Positions 15,763 through 23,641 of a stretch of DNA of 64,000 bases are shown here, piece after piece. This DNA is from Kribbella flavida DSM 17836 (GTDB lineage: Bacteria; Actinomycetota; Actinomycetes; Propionibacteriales; Kribbellaceae). Where the stretch lies: assembly GCF_000024345.1 (NCBI RefSeq), contig NC_013729.1:930001-994000 (forward strand). The letters are read 5' to 3'. Below the pieces are notes generated by a model. It did no database searches and had not been told where the DNA came from. It saw only the letters and a program-made list of their open reading frames with translations. A program made the translations under genes and the position numbers. Numbering within the stretch: the first letter of the stretch is position 1; each line of letters opens with the position of its first letter.

Positions 15763-16461
15763 TCAGGACTTGGCGGGACGCCAGTACTGCTTCTTGTCCT
15801 TGTCCCGGACGACGTAGCCGAGCTTCGCCACCTCGGCGCGCAGCTCACGCAGATCGTCGGCCGACGACGAGCCGGCGAAGGCCTTCTGCCGGGCGCGCAG
15901 GACGGCGTTGACCGCCGGCGGCAGGTCCGGGTCGTCCTCGACCCAGCGGCGGAAGCGGTCGGCGTACGGGTCGCCGGCGTCGGACCACGGGTAACCGTGA
16001 GCCCGGAAGGCGGCGCCGATCTTCGGGGCGCCCGACTTCAGCTCGTCGTGCCGCTCGCGGGCCAGCTCGCCGGAGTCGCGACCGAGCACCACGATCTCCT
16101 TGCCGTCCAGGAAGACCGAGGCCACCTGGTCGCGCGGGACCGACGTCGTGTGCTGCTTCTTGAAGAACTCGATCCCGGCGTTCGTCACCGTCACCCGCAA
16201 CGTGTCCTCCAGGGCGGCCGCGCCCAGCAGGAGCCCGGCGACCAGACCGGCGACGGTGGTGACGACGACCACCCACCAGGCGTCCCAGCCGGAGATGAGC
16301 TCCAGCGGACCCTGCATCGGCACCCACCGTTGTTCGGCCGCCCAGTCCGCGATGCGGGGCAGGAAGTAGCCGAGCGCCAGACCGGCCAGCGGCAGTCCGC
16401 CGAACAGCACGACCTTGTCCGCCGCCGAGTGCCCGATCACCGTCGCGGTGTCCGTGCGCAT
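15763..16461 (-). CDS. YqeB-like membrane protein with PH-type domain
   Basis: A 232-residue protein. Two hydrophobic segments near residues 15-35 and 65-85 form a hairpin. A small beta-rich PH-like domain follows (about 90-130): LRVTVTNAGIEFFKKQHTTSVPRDQVASVFLDGKEIVVL. The C-terminal half is charged and helical. The ATG at 16461 has GAAGGAG 7 bases upstream and is preferred over an in-frame start 36 bases earlier. The family is uncharacterised and membrane-associated. It converges on the hypothetical protein ending at 15760. Confidence 0.75.
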   Translation of the reverse strand: MRTDTATVIGHSAADKVVLFGGLPLAGLALGYFLPRIADWAAEQRWVPMQGPLELISGWDAWWVVVVTTVAGLVAGLLLGAAALEDTLRVTVTNAGIEFFKKQHTTSVPRDQVASVFLDGKEIVVLGRDSGELARERHDELKSGAPKIGAAFRAHGYPWSDAGDPYADRFRRWVEDDPDLPPAVNAVLRARQKAFAGSSSADDLRELRAEVAKLGYVVRDKDKKQYWRPAKS

Positions 16462-16615
16462 GCCGTGCTCCTTCAGCTCCTGCCGTCCTGGGTCCACAGT
16501 TCAGCGAACGTAGCAGCGGGTCCGGGCCGGGTCACCGGCTGAGACGGCGCCCGATACCGAAGTCGCCGCCTGACACCCTGGACGAGACCAAAGTCGTACC
16601 GAGAACGGAGAGTCC

Positions 16616-17629
16616 ATGACCGCGGGCATCTGGTTGCGCTTCCTGTCCGGGCCCGAGATCGACTCGCTCGGGCTGACCCGGACGGAGCTGGTGGACTCCG
16701 TGGAGGCGGCGGTCCGCGACCACGGCGAGGGGCAGACCAGCTTCGAGCCGCGAGTGCACCTGATGCCCGACAACGGCGGGATCGGCCACTTCAACGTGCT
16801 GCGCGGCCACCTCAACCGGCTCGGCGAGCACGGCGTCAGCGGGGTCAAGGTGGTCGGCGACTTCGTGCCGAACTATCAGATCGGACTGCCCAGCGAGCTG
16901 GCCGTCGCGACGCTGTTCGACCCCACCACCGGGGTGCCGCTGGCGATCCTCGACGCAACCATGATCACCGCCGCCCGGACCGGCGCGATGACCACGGTCG
17001 GCGCCCGGCACCTGGCGCGCCGGGACAGCAAGATCCTCGGGCACGTGGGCTCGCGCGGCACCGCCTGGTGGAACGTCACGATGCTCGACGACCTGTTCGA
17101 CCTGGACGAGATCCGGGTGACGTCGCGCCGGCCGGAGTCGCGGGAGAAGTTCGCGGCGGAGCTCTCCGCGGAGCTGAACACCCCGGTCCGGGTGGTTGCC
17201 ACCGCGGCGGAGGCGTTCGACGGTGCCGACGTGCTGGTCGAGGCGACGCGGCTGGTGGAGCCGGAGCCGCTGCTCCGGACCGCCGCGGTGAAGCCGGGCG
17301 CGTTCGTCGTTCCGTACGGGACGGTCAGCGCGGTGGAGCTGGATCTGCTCGACGTGATGGACAAGGTGGTCGTCGACGACTGGCGCGAGGCGCAGTCCGG
17401 CAGGTTCGGCGCCCTGCGGCGGCACGTGGACACCGGACGGCTCTCGCCCGAGACCCTGTACGCCGAGCTGGGCCAGATCGTGGCCGGGCAGAAGCCGGGG
17501 CGGGAGACCGCGACCGAGCGGATCCTGCTCTGGCACCGGGGACTGTCGCTGCTGGACGTCGCGATCGCGCACCTGATCCTGCGCCGGGCCGAGGCAGCCG
17601 ACGTCGGCACGATGCTCAGGTTCCATTGA
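16616..17629 (+). CDS. Ornithine cyclodeaminase / mu-crystallin family protein
   Basis: A 337-residue member of the OCD/mu-crystallin fold. The N-terminal dimerisation and substrate part carries SGVKVVGDFV (substrate Lys) and ATMITAARTGAMTT (substrate Arg). The Rossmann part starts at KILGHVGSRGTAWWNV. That nucleotide loop departs from the usual GTGAQA pattern, so cofactor handling may differ. Members include ornithine and lysine cyclodeaminases, ketimine reductases and alanine dehydrogenases; the reaction cannot be assigned. Its TGA overlaps the ATG of the next gene (TGATG at 17627-17631), a strong sign of translational coupling with the lyase homologue. No regulator is adjacent. Confidence 0.85.
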   Translation: MTAGIWLRFLSGPEIDSLGLTRTELVDSVEAAVRDHGEGQTSFEPRVHLMPDNGGIGHFNVLRGHLNRLGEHGVSGVKVVGDFVPNYQIGLPSELAVATLFDPTTGVPLAILDATMITAARTGAMTTVGARHLARRDSKILGHVGSRGTAWWNVTMLDDLFDLDEIRVTSRRPESREKFAAELSAELNTPVRVVATAAEAFDGADVLVEATRLVEPEPLLRTAAVKPGAFVVPYGTVSAVELDLLDVMDKVVVDDWREAQSGRFGALRRHVDTGRLSPETLYAELGQIVAGQKPGRETATERILLWHRGLSLLDVAIAHLILRRAEAADVGTMLRFH

Positions 17630-19050
17630 TGCCGACGCCGGTCGAGCGGCCGGAGGACCTCACGATCGACCTGGTGGGGCCGATCGAGCTGGCGCCGAGC
17701 CTGCTCGAGCAGCTGCGGAAGACGCGGGCACAGGCGCTGCGGGTGCTGGCGACGGAGTCGCCGGTGTACGGGGTCAACACCGGGATGGGTGCGCTGAGCA
17801 AGGTCCGGCTGGACGAGGACGAGCAGCGCGTCCACCAGCGCAATCTGCTGCTGGGACGTGCCGTGGGTGGCGCGCCCTGGCTTCCGTACGCCGAGTCGCG
17901 GGCGGTGGTGGTCGCCCGGCTGCGAACGTTCCTCACCGGTGACGCGGGCGTGTCGGCCGAGCTGTGCGCGCAGCTGGTCGCCTTGCTGAACAGCGGATTC
18001 GCGCCGGCGATTCCCGTCGGTGGCGCGGGCTCGGCCGGGGAGATCATTCCACTGGCCCACGCCTTCGGCCCGCTGGTCGGCGTCGGGAGCGTCGTGGATG
18101 CCGAGGACAAGGTGCGCCTGGCAAGCAGTTGGCGCCGCACTGCCTCTTCGTTCGAGCTGGGACCGAAGGAAGGGATTGCCTTGCTGGCCGGCATCCCCGG
18201 TGCCACCGGGCGGGCGTGGCTGCAGATCGGCGTACTGGAACGACTGCTGGACCGGATGGGCGAGGTGGCTGCCGGCGCCATCGCGGTGGTGGCCGCCTCA
18301 CGGGACCCGTACGACCCGCGGACCGGGCGGGCGGACGCGTTGCTGGCGGCCGAGCAGGCGAGAATCCTTCAGCTTGCCGGAACCGAAAGCAACCCGAGCA
18401 CGCTGCAAGCGCCGATTTCGTTCCGGGTCGTGGGACACGTCGTCTCGCATGCCAGGCGGATGGTTGCGGAGCTGGCCGCCGCGGTCGACCGTGGACTGGA
18501 CGGGGTCACCGACTCACCGGCCTTGCTGGGCAGGGATTTCGTCGGCACGGCGGGCTTTCACGGCATCGACCTCGCGGCGCACTGCGACCACGTGGTGGCC
18601 GCGCTCGCGCATGCCGCGGAGGTGTCGGCCGCACGGCTGCATCGCCTGCTGGATCCGGCGGTCAGCGGTCTGCCCGCGCAGTTGGCGCGTGTCCCGGGAC
18701 CGCAGGCAGGACTGGTCCCGGTGCACAAGCGCGCCGTCGCGACGGTGCACGCGCTGCGGCGGTTGACGTTGCCGACGGCAATCGGTGCGATGGAGACCTC
18801 GAACGGCCAGGAGGACGTGCAGACGTTCTGCTGGGAGGCAGTGGGCGGCTTGGGTGAGGCGATCCGGCTCACCCGCGAGGTCGCTGCCGGTGAGCTGCTC
18901 GCTGTTCACCAGGCGTTCGCGTTGTCCGGACGGCCGGTGCCGGCGGGCCTGCGCGACCTGCTCGACGCGGTGGCGGACGTCGTACCGCCGATCGGCGCGG
19001 ACCGGCCGTTCGGCCTTGATCTGCAGCGAATTCTCGACACCGTGCTCTGA
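17629..19050 (+). CDS. Aromatic amino acid lyase (HAL/PAL) homologue with altered MIO motif
   Basis: A 473-residue protein with the histidine/phenylalanine ammonia-lyase fold. YGVNTGMG (Tyr47) matches the active-site Tyr loop, and NGQEDV (Glu395) matches the conserved Glu loop. The MIO segment, canonically GSVGASGDLAPLAH, reads GGAGSAGEIIPLAH (131-144). The Ala-Ser-Gly that cyclises into the MIO electrophile is therefore Ser135-Ala136-Gly137. The usual Asn of LxNG is Ala187 (KEGIALLAG), and the usual QDxYSxR reads QAPISFR (260-266). The codons read unambiguously (GGC TCG GCC GGG). Without a central Ser, MIO formation by the known route is not expected. It is probably a non-lyase or pseudo-enzyme acting with the coupled OCD-family protein. 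Confidence 0.85.
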   Translation: MPTPVERPEDLTIDLVGPIELAPSLLEQLRKTRAQALRVLATESPVYGVNTGMGALSKVRLDEDEQRVHQRNLLLGRAVGGAPWLPYAESRAVVVARLRTFLTGDAGVSAELCAQLVALLNSGFAPAIPVGGAGSAGEIIPLAHAFGPLVGVGSVVDAEDKVRLASSWRRTASSFELGPKEGIALLAGIPGATGRAWLQIGVLERLLDRMGEVAAGAIAVVAASRDPYDPRTGRADALLAAEQARILQLAGTESNPSTLQAPISFRVVGHVVSHARRMVAELAAAVDRGLDGVTDSPALLGRDFVGTAGFHGIDLAAHCDHVVAALAHAAEVSAARLHRLLDPAVSGLPAQLARVPGPQAGLVPVHKRAVATVHALRRLTLPTAIGAMETSNGQEDVQTFCWEAVGGLGEAIRLTREVAAGELLAVHQAFALSGRPVPAGLRDLLDAVADVVPPIGADRPFGLDLQRILDTVL

Positions 19051-19102
19051 GCGGCGCCAGGGCCGGAATGGGGCTGTCAGCAACATCAGTGCGTGATCGC
19101 GT

Positions 19103-19127
19103 GTTTGCGGAAAGTGACCTCGGGTAC
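19103..19127 (+). promoter_or_regulatory. SigB/SigF-type promoter GTTT-N15-GGGTAC
   Basis: GTTT (19103-19106), a 15-base spacer and GGGTAC (19122-19127) match the actinobacterial SigB/SigF-group consensus GNNT-N14-16-GGGTA(C/T). It lies 51 bases before the ATG of the PRC-barrel/DUF2382 gene, a gene class usually tied to stress. A sigma factor of that group is encoded at 42872-43669. Confidence 0.6.
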
Positions 19128-19178
19128 CCGGTCGTCGTACGGAAGTTGCCGTCGACAAGAAGAACGGGGATGCAACAG

Positions 19179-19976
19179 ATGAGCACCGCACAGGAGCTGG
19201 AGCGCACGATCGGCCAGGACGTCTACGACGTGGACGGGCAGAAGGTGGGCACCGCGGCGAACCTGTACGCCTCCGACCTGTCGGGTGAACCGGAGTGGGT
19301 GACCGTCAGGACCGGCCTGTTCGGCAACAAGGAGACGTTTGTGCCGCTCGCCGGTGCGCACGCCGAGCAGGACGGGCTGCACGTCGGGGCGCACAAGGAC
19401 GCGATCAAGGACGCGCCACGCATCGATGACCAGGGGCACCTGTCCGAGGCCGAGGCCGCCGAGCTGTACCGGCACTACAACCTGCAGTCCACGTCGCGCA
19501 ACACGCGGAGCACCGACGGTCTGGGCATGGCCACCGGTGACGGCGTACCGGCGGACCAGCAGCAGAACGCCGGCATGAAGCACGCCCGCGCCGATCACGG
19601 GCGCGAGGAAGTGGTCCGCTCCGAGGAGCGGCTGCGGGCCGGCACCGAGACGGTCGAGACCGGCCGTGTGCGCCTCCACAAGCACGTGGTGACCGAGGAG
19701 CAGCAGGTCACCGTGCCGGTCAGCCACGAAGAGGTCCGCGTCGTGCGGGAACCGATCGAGCACGGTCGTCCGGGCGCCGAGATCGCGCCGGAGGACCGCG
19801 AGGTCACGCTGCACGAGGAGCGCCCGGTGGTGGCCAAGGAGACCGTCCCGGTGGAGAAAGTCGGGCTCGACACCAAGACCGTACGTGACGAGCAGCAGGT
19901 GCGCGAGCAGGTCCGCAAGGAGCAGGTCGACGTCGTGGACGCCGACCTGGACGAGAAGACGCCGCGCAAGCACTGA
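19179..19976 (+). CDS. PRC-barrel and DUF2382 domain protein
   Basis: A 265-residue hydrophilic protein. An N-terminal PRC-barrel (about 8-80) includes GQDVYDVDGQKVGTAANLYA and FVPLAGAHAEQDGLHV. A Gly/Gln-poor charged linker follows. A C-terminal DUF2382 (about 145-255) contains the repeated pattern RVRLHKHVVTEEQQVTVPV, VRVVREPIE and VTLHEERPVV. Such proteins are commonly stress-associated in actinomycetes and Deinococcus relatives, with no enzymatic role known. The ATG at 19179 has GGGGA 8 bases upstream; an ATG at 19170 has no spacing for a ribosome site. A SigB-like promoter precedes it and a strong hairpin follows. Confidence 0.88.
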   Translation: MSTAQELERTIGQDVYDVDGQKVGTAANLYASDLSGEPEWVTVRTGLFGNKETFVPLAGAHAEQDGLHVGAHKDAIKDAPRIDDQGHLSEAEAAELYRHYNLQSTSRNTRSTDGLGMATGDGVPADQQQNAGMKHARADHGREEVVRSEERLRAGTETVETGRVRLHKHVVTEEQQVTVPVSHEEVRVVREPIEHGRPGAEIAPEDREVTLHEERPVVAKETVPVEKVGLDTKTVRDEQQVREQVRKEQVDVVDADLDEKTPRKH

Positions 19977-20006
19977 GGCCAAGCGCTGAGGTTGAGCGCT
20001 GAGGCA
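19968..20006. repeat. Three tandem 13-bp repeats across the DUF2382 stop codon
   Basis: AAGCACTGAGGCC, AAGCGCTGAGGTT and GAGCGCTGAGGCA lie head to tail with a 13-base period. The first copy includes the last codons and the TGA of the DUF2382 gene. It looks like local slippage or duplication of the gene end. Confidence 0.7.
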
Positions 20007-20018
20007 CAGGCACGGCCG

Positions 20019-20056
20019 GAGGGCGTGGGAACCGCGACAGCGGCTCCCACGCCCTC
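20019..20056. terminator. Bidirectional hairpin terminator
   Basis: A 12-bp perfect stem, GAGGGCGTGGGA with TCCCACGCCCTC, is followed by one mismatch, a CCGC/GCGG extension and a GACA loop. It sits between the convergent ends of the DUF2382 gene (19976) and the hydroxyacid dehydrogenase gene (20114), and lacks a T-run, as is usual in actinomycetes. Confidence 0.75.
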
Positions 20057-20113
20057 GGTGCGATCAGCTGCGCGCTCAGCCGCGCTGGGGCGGACTCATG
20101 ACGAGGGTGGTCG

Positions 20114-21103
20114 TCATGCCGACCGGGCCTGGGTGGACTCGAAGACTTCGTGCTGCAGGGGTTCCCCGGCGAGGAATCGCGCGAGTTCCTCGGCCATCAA
20201 CCGGCCTTGCCGCCGGCGTTCGGTGTTCAGGGTGCCGGCCAGGTGAGGCGTCACCACCGCGTTCGGCAGGCTGAAGAGCGGCGATCCGGGCAGGGGCGGT
20301 TCGGGGTCGGTGACGTCGAGAACGGCGAAGAGGTCGAGGCGTTCCTGCAGGACGGACACCAGCGCGTCCTCGTCGATCAGCGCGCCGCGGGCGGTGTTGA
20401 TCAGCGTGGCGTCGTGCTTCATCGAGCCGAGCAGTTCGGCGCTGACCACCTTGCGGGTGTCGGGCAGAACAGGGGCGTGCAGGCTGACCACGTCCGAGGT
20501 GGCGAACAGCTCCTCCAGCGAGACCAGCCGAACACCCAGGTCGGCCGCGACCGCCGGATCGACGTACGGGTCGTAGGCCTGCAGGGTCAGCTCGTGCCGG
20601 CCGAGCAGGCGGGCCGTCGCGCGGCCGGTCGCGCCGAGCGACATCAGGCCGACGACCGAGCCGTCGGCGCCGGGTTCGTTGGATGCTCTAGGCAACGACT
20701 CGTGCCGTGCGCGGCTGCCGAGCACGTACCGCCAGCCGTGCTTGAGCGCGTAGAGCACCTGCGCCAGGGTGAACTCCGCGACCGACGCCGCGATCACCTC
20801 GTTGGCGGTGGTCACCCGGATGCCGCGGGCCCAGGACTCCGGCGTCACGATCGACCGCACCGAGCCGGCGCCGTACAGGACCAGCTGCAGGCGGGACGCG
20901 AACGCCAGCAGTTCGGCGGTGAGCTGCGGACCGCCCCACGCCGTGACCAGTACGTCGACGTCGGCGAGCAACGCGGGGGTGAGCTCGGCCGGGGCCAATG
21001 GGGGAGCGGTGATCTGCAGCTGCTGCTCGATCGCCGCGCGTTCTTCGTCGCCGTACACGTCCGGGAACCGGGCCAGGTCCATCACGTACAGGCCGTTGAG
21101 CAT
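20114..21103 (-). CDS. D-isomer-specific 2-hydroxyacid dehydrogenase
   Basis: A 329-residue NAD(P)-dependent dehydrogenase. The split catalytic domain surrounds a Rossmann domain. The nucleotide loop reads VGLMSLGATGRATARLLG, in which the first Gly of the usual GLGxxG is Ser. The substrate Arg is in INTARGALIDEDAL, the Glu is in DVTDPEPPLPG and the catalytic His is in VVTPHLAG. The ATG at 21103 is supported by AGGAGG 8 bases upstream. The substrate is not inferable; glyoxylate, hydroxypyruvate and sugar acids are options. A perfect LacI-type palindrome 44 bases upstream suggests carbohydrate control. Confidence 0.9.
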   Translation of the reverse strand: MLNGLYVMDLARFPDVYGDEERAAIEQQLQITAPPLAPAELTPALLADVDVLVTAWGGPQLTAELLAFASRLQLVLYGAGSVRSIVTPESWARGIRVTTANEVIAASVAEFTLAQVLYALKHGWRYVLGSRARHESLPRASNEPGADGSVVGLMSLGATGRATARLLGRHELTLQAYDPYVDPAVAADLGVRLVSLEELFATSDVVSLHAPVLPDTRKVVSAELLGSMKHDATLINTARGALIDEDALVSVLQERLDLFAVLDVTDPEPPLPGSPLFSLPNAVVTPHLAGTLNTERRRQGRLMAEELARFLAGEPLQHEVFESTQARSA

Positions 21104-21147
21104 CACGACACCTCCTGGTCCAGCTGCATGGGCATCAGCCCTCATCC

Positions 21148-21161
21148 GGCAAGCGCTTGCC
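21148..21161. promoter_or_regulatory. LacI-type operator palindrome
   Basis: GGCAAGCGCTTGCC is a perfect 14-bp palindrome with the AAGCGCTT core typical of LacI/CcpA-like repressors. It lies 44 bases before the 2-hydroxyacid dehydrogenase start. The repressor is not encoded in the window. Confidence 0.65.
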
Positions 21162-21342
21162 ACTGGATGGTAGTCCGAGACACCCCCGCCTCTGACCCCG
21201 GCGAGCCACGTACTGCGGGCGCGGGGGCAAAGGCACAGCTGCTGGATTGCTGACGGGGGAAGTAGCTTTTCGGGTAGGTGGGTCGTTGGGTGGGGTGGAT
21301 CCATTAGCCTGGGTCGGGTTCCGTCGGCGAGGTGGAGGTTGC

Positions 21343-22002
21343 GTGAAGCGGTTCGTGGTACCGCCGAACTGGCCGACGCCGCCGCGGCGGAGCTGGATGC
21401 CGCCGAAGACGTGGCGGCCCGATCCGTCCTGGCCGGCCGCGCCGGAGGACTGGAAGTTCTGGGTCGACGGCAAGGGAAACCCGGTGCGCGGACCGGTCGG
21501 GCTGTACGGCGGACCGTCGCGGCGGGTGGTGCTCGGCGGCGCCGGTGGAGCCGTGCTGCTGGTGGCGGCCGCGCTGTGGGGCATGACGGCGGCCGGCGTG
21601 TTCGACGTCGAACCGCCGCAGACGCAGGCGATCCCGGTCGTCGACGACCGCAGCCAGTCCCCCTCGCCCTCGCCCTCCCTGACTCCCGCTCGGACCCCGC
21701 CGCCGGTGCGCAAGACCACCCCGCCGCCGGTGCGGCGGACGACGCTGAAGCCGACCGAGAAGCCGACCGAACGACGGACCACCCGCCGTCCGGAGCGCAC
21801 CGAGGAGCGCGCCCCGACGCCGACCCCGACGAAGACCGTCAGCACGCCCCCGCGCCCGCCGCGCACCACCACCAGCACCCCGCCGACCCGCGAGGAGATC
21901 CTCCGGGAGTACTGCCGGGTCCGCGGCTGGGACCCGGACTGGTGCGACCCGGACAACTGGCCCCAGGACCCGAACGATCCCGAGGGCCCGCGCCGCCCGT
22001 GA
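21343..22002 (+). CDS. Single-pass membrane protein with Trp-rich head and Pro/Thr-rich tail
   Basis: A 219-residue protein of unknown function. The cytoplasmic head (about 1-55) is rich in Trp and Pro: VVPPNWPTPPRRSWMPPKTW and later PSWPAAPEDWKFWVDG. This pattern recurs in actinobacterial membrane proteins. One helix follows (about 62-85). The tail (about 95-190) is a low-complexity Ser/Pro then Pro/Thr/Lys/Arg run suited to crossing the cell wall. It ends in a compact WDPDWCDPDNWPQDPND cap. The GTG at 21343 has GGTGGAGG upstream. It lies on the opposite strand to the dehydrogenase, with no obvious partner. Confidence 0.7.
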   Translation: MKRFVVPPNWPTPPRRSWMPPKTWRPDPSWPAAPEDWKFWVDGKGNPVRGPVGLYGGPSRRVVLGGAGGAVLLVAAALWGMTAAGVFDVEPPQTQAIPVVDDRSQSPSPSPSLTPARTPPPVRKTTPPPVRRTTLKPTEKPTERRTTRRPERTEERAPTPTPTKTVSTPPRPPRTTTSTPPTREEILREYCRVRGWDPDWCDPDNWPQDPNDPEGPRRP

Positions 22003-22125
22003 TCGCCCCCGGCGGTTGACAGTCCCTCGGTCACGCCACCACGCTCGACCACAGAGACCAGGTGCCGAGAAAGCCGGTGGACGCGCTGAGTGAGGTTGTC
22101 GGCGGCATCTCACCGGGGAGGAACC

Positions 22126-22695
22126 ATGCGTGAGTTGACGGTCGATCTGTTCAGCACCGTGGACGGCTTCGGCGGAGGAGGTCCGCAGTCCGCGCCGTAC
22201 TGGGGGTACGGCGGGCCGGAGTTGTCCGGCTGGGTGGACGAGCAGTTGGCGACGGACCACGTGATGCTGATGGGCGCGACGACGTACCGGCAGCTGGCCG
22301 AGATCGTCGCGGACGGCGACGACCCGTCGTTCCCCCGGATGGCCGAGCTGCCGAAGATCGTCTTCTCCTCGACTCTGCGACCGCCGTTGACCTGGGCGAA
22401 CACGACGATCGTCGACGAGCCGATCGAGACCGCCGTCCCAGCGCTGAAGCAGCTCGACGACGGCCTGCCGATGCGCACGATCGGCAGCGCCTCCCTGATT
22501 CGCAGCCTCTTCCGGCAGGGCCTTGTCGACCGGCTCCGGGTGATGGTGTTCCCGACCATTCACGGTACGGCCGGTGAAGGGCCGGTGTTCGCCGACCTGC
22601 CCGACCTGCGGCTCAGCCTCGCCGGGACGACCGTGCTCGACGACCGCCTGGTCCTGCTCGACTACCGCGTCGGCGACGACCAGGCGCCCAGCTGA
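22126..22695 (+). CDS. Dihydrofolate reductase family protein (RibD C-terminal type)
   Basis: A 189-residue member of the DHFR-like/RibD C-terminal fold. MRELTVDLFSTVDGFGGG is the usual first strand and loop. DHVMLMGATTYRQLAEI is the nucleotide-proximal helix, and MRTIGSASLIRSLFRQGLVDRLRVMVFPTIHG is the characteristic C-terminal part. Members are NADPH-dependent reductases of mostly unknown substrate; a true folate DHFR is unlikely. The ATG at 22126 follows GGGGAGGAACC. It converges on the OCD-family gene, with both stop codons inside one palindrome. Confidence 0.85.
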   Translation: MRELTVDLFSTVDGFGGGGPQSAPYWGYGGPELSGWVDEQLATDHVMLMGATTYRQLAEIVADGDDPSFPRMAELPKIVFSSTLRPPLTWANTTIVDEPIETAVPALKQLDDGLPMRTIGSASLIRSLFRQGLVDRLRVMVFPTIHGTAGEGPVFADLPDLRLSLAGTTVLDDRLVLLDYRVGDDQAPS

Positions 22696-22709
22696 CCACT
22701 GGTCAGCTG
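22689..22709. terminator. Bidirectional terminator holding both stop codons
   Basis: CAGCTGACCA and TGGTCAGCTG form a perfect 10-bp inverted repeat around a single C. The TGA of the DHFR-like gene (22693-22695) and the TGA of the minus-strand OCD gene (22705-22703) lie in opposite arms. It can fold on either transcript. Confidence 0.65.
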
Positions 22710-23641
22710 AGGAAGTCGATCGTCCGGCCGACGCCGGTCGCGCGGGCCGCCTGATAGACCGGCCAGCTGATCGCCAGGTCCTGCCAGGGCAGACCGACCG
22801 GCGCGTAGACCGTCACCTGCCCGGCCGACTGCCGACCGGCGCGGGCTCCGGTCAGCACCTCGCCCAGCGTCGCGGCGATCGCGCCCGCGCCGAGCCCAAC
22901 GTTGCCCACGGCACCCATCGCGACCGCGAGCCGGGCATCGTCGACGACCACGCGCGCGCCACCGAGCAGATCGGCGCCGAGCTCGACCTTGCCCGGCTCG
23001 TCGGCGCCGAGCGTCGTGAAGTGCCGCCCCGGCCGTACGTCGGCCGCGGTGAGCAGGGGTTCGCGCGACCAGGTGGCCAGGGCGACGATCTCGGCCCGCG
23101 CCGCGACGTCGCTCGGTCCGTCGGCCACCGAGCCGGCGATGCCTTGCGCAGCGAGAAAGTCCTGCGCCCGCGGGCGATCGACGTCGTACCCGACCAGCTG
23201 CTCGATCGGCCGCAAGCTGGTCAAACCGCGCACGACCATCGCCGCTTGGGCGCCGGTGCCGATCACCCCGAGCGTGCGAGCCCCGGGTGCAGCCAGTACG
23301 TCGGTCGCCAGCGCCGCGGCGAGTCCGGTGCGCCACGCGGTGATCGTGGCGGAGTCGAGCACCGCGAGCAAGGTCCCGTCGGTCAGGTCGTGCAGGCACA
23401 CCACGCCGCGCAGCGCCGGCGTGGCGGCCGGGAACTTGGCATTCACCTTCACGGTGTACGCCGGAATCCCCGGGATGCTGCCGGGAAGCAAGGCCGTCGC
23501 CGTGCCCGGCCCGGCGAGGTCGGTCCGGATTCGCTGCGGCTCCACCTCCTGGATCGCGCCGAACCCCGCGCGCATCGTTCGCAGGACGGCGGGAACGTCG
23601 AGCAGGCCGACAATGTCGGAGCGGGTGAGCAGCAGAGTCAT
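22703..23641 (-). CDS. Ornithine cyclodeaminase / mu-crystallin family protein (ketimine reductase-like)
   Basis: A 312-residue OCD-fold protein. Unlike the copy at 16616 it has a textbook nucleotide loop, TLGVIGTGAQAAMVVRGL. Substrate residues are present in YTVKVNAKFP (Lys) and SATITAWRTGLAAAL (Arg). Mu-crystallin relatives reduce cyclic ketimines such as piperideine-2-carboxylate, whereas ornithine cyclodeaminase makes proline. Its ATG overlaps the TGA of the upstream FAD oxidase gene at 23641, so it is translated as the third gene of an ALDH-oxidase-OCD operon. Acting on a cyclic imine in that pathway is the most economical inference. Confidence 0.85.
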   Translation of the reverse strand: MTLLLTRSDIVGLLDVPAVLRTMRAGFGAIQEVEPQRIRTDLAGPGTATALLPGSIPGIPAYTVKVNAKFPAATPALRGVVCLHDLTDGTLLAVLDSATITAWRTGLAAALATDVLAAPGARTLGVIGTGAQAAMVVRGLTSLRPIEQLVGYDVDRPRAQDFLAAQGIAGSVADGPSDVAARAEIVALATWSREPLLTAADVRPGRHFTTLGADEPGKVELGADLLGGARVVVDDARLAVAMGAVGNVGLGAGAIAATLGEVLTGARAGRQSAGQVTVYAPVGLPWQDLAISWPVYQAARATGVGRTIDFLS

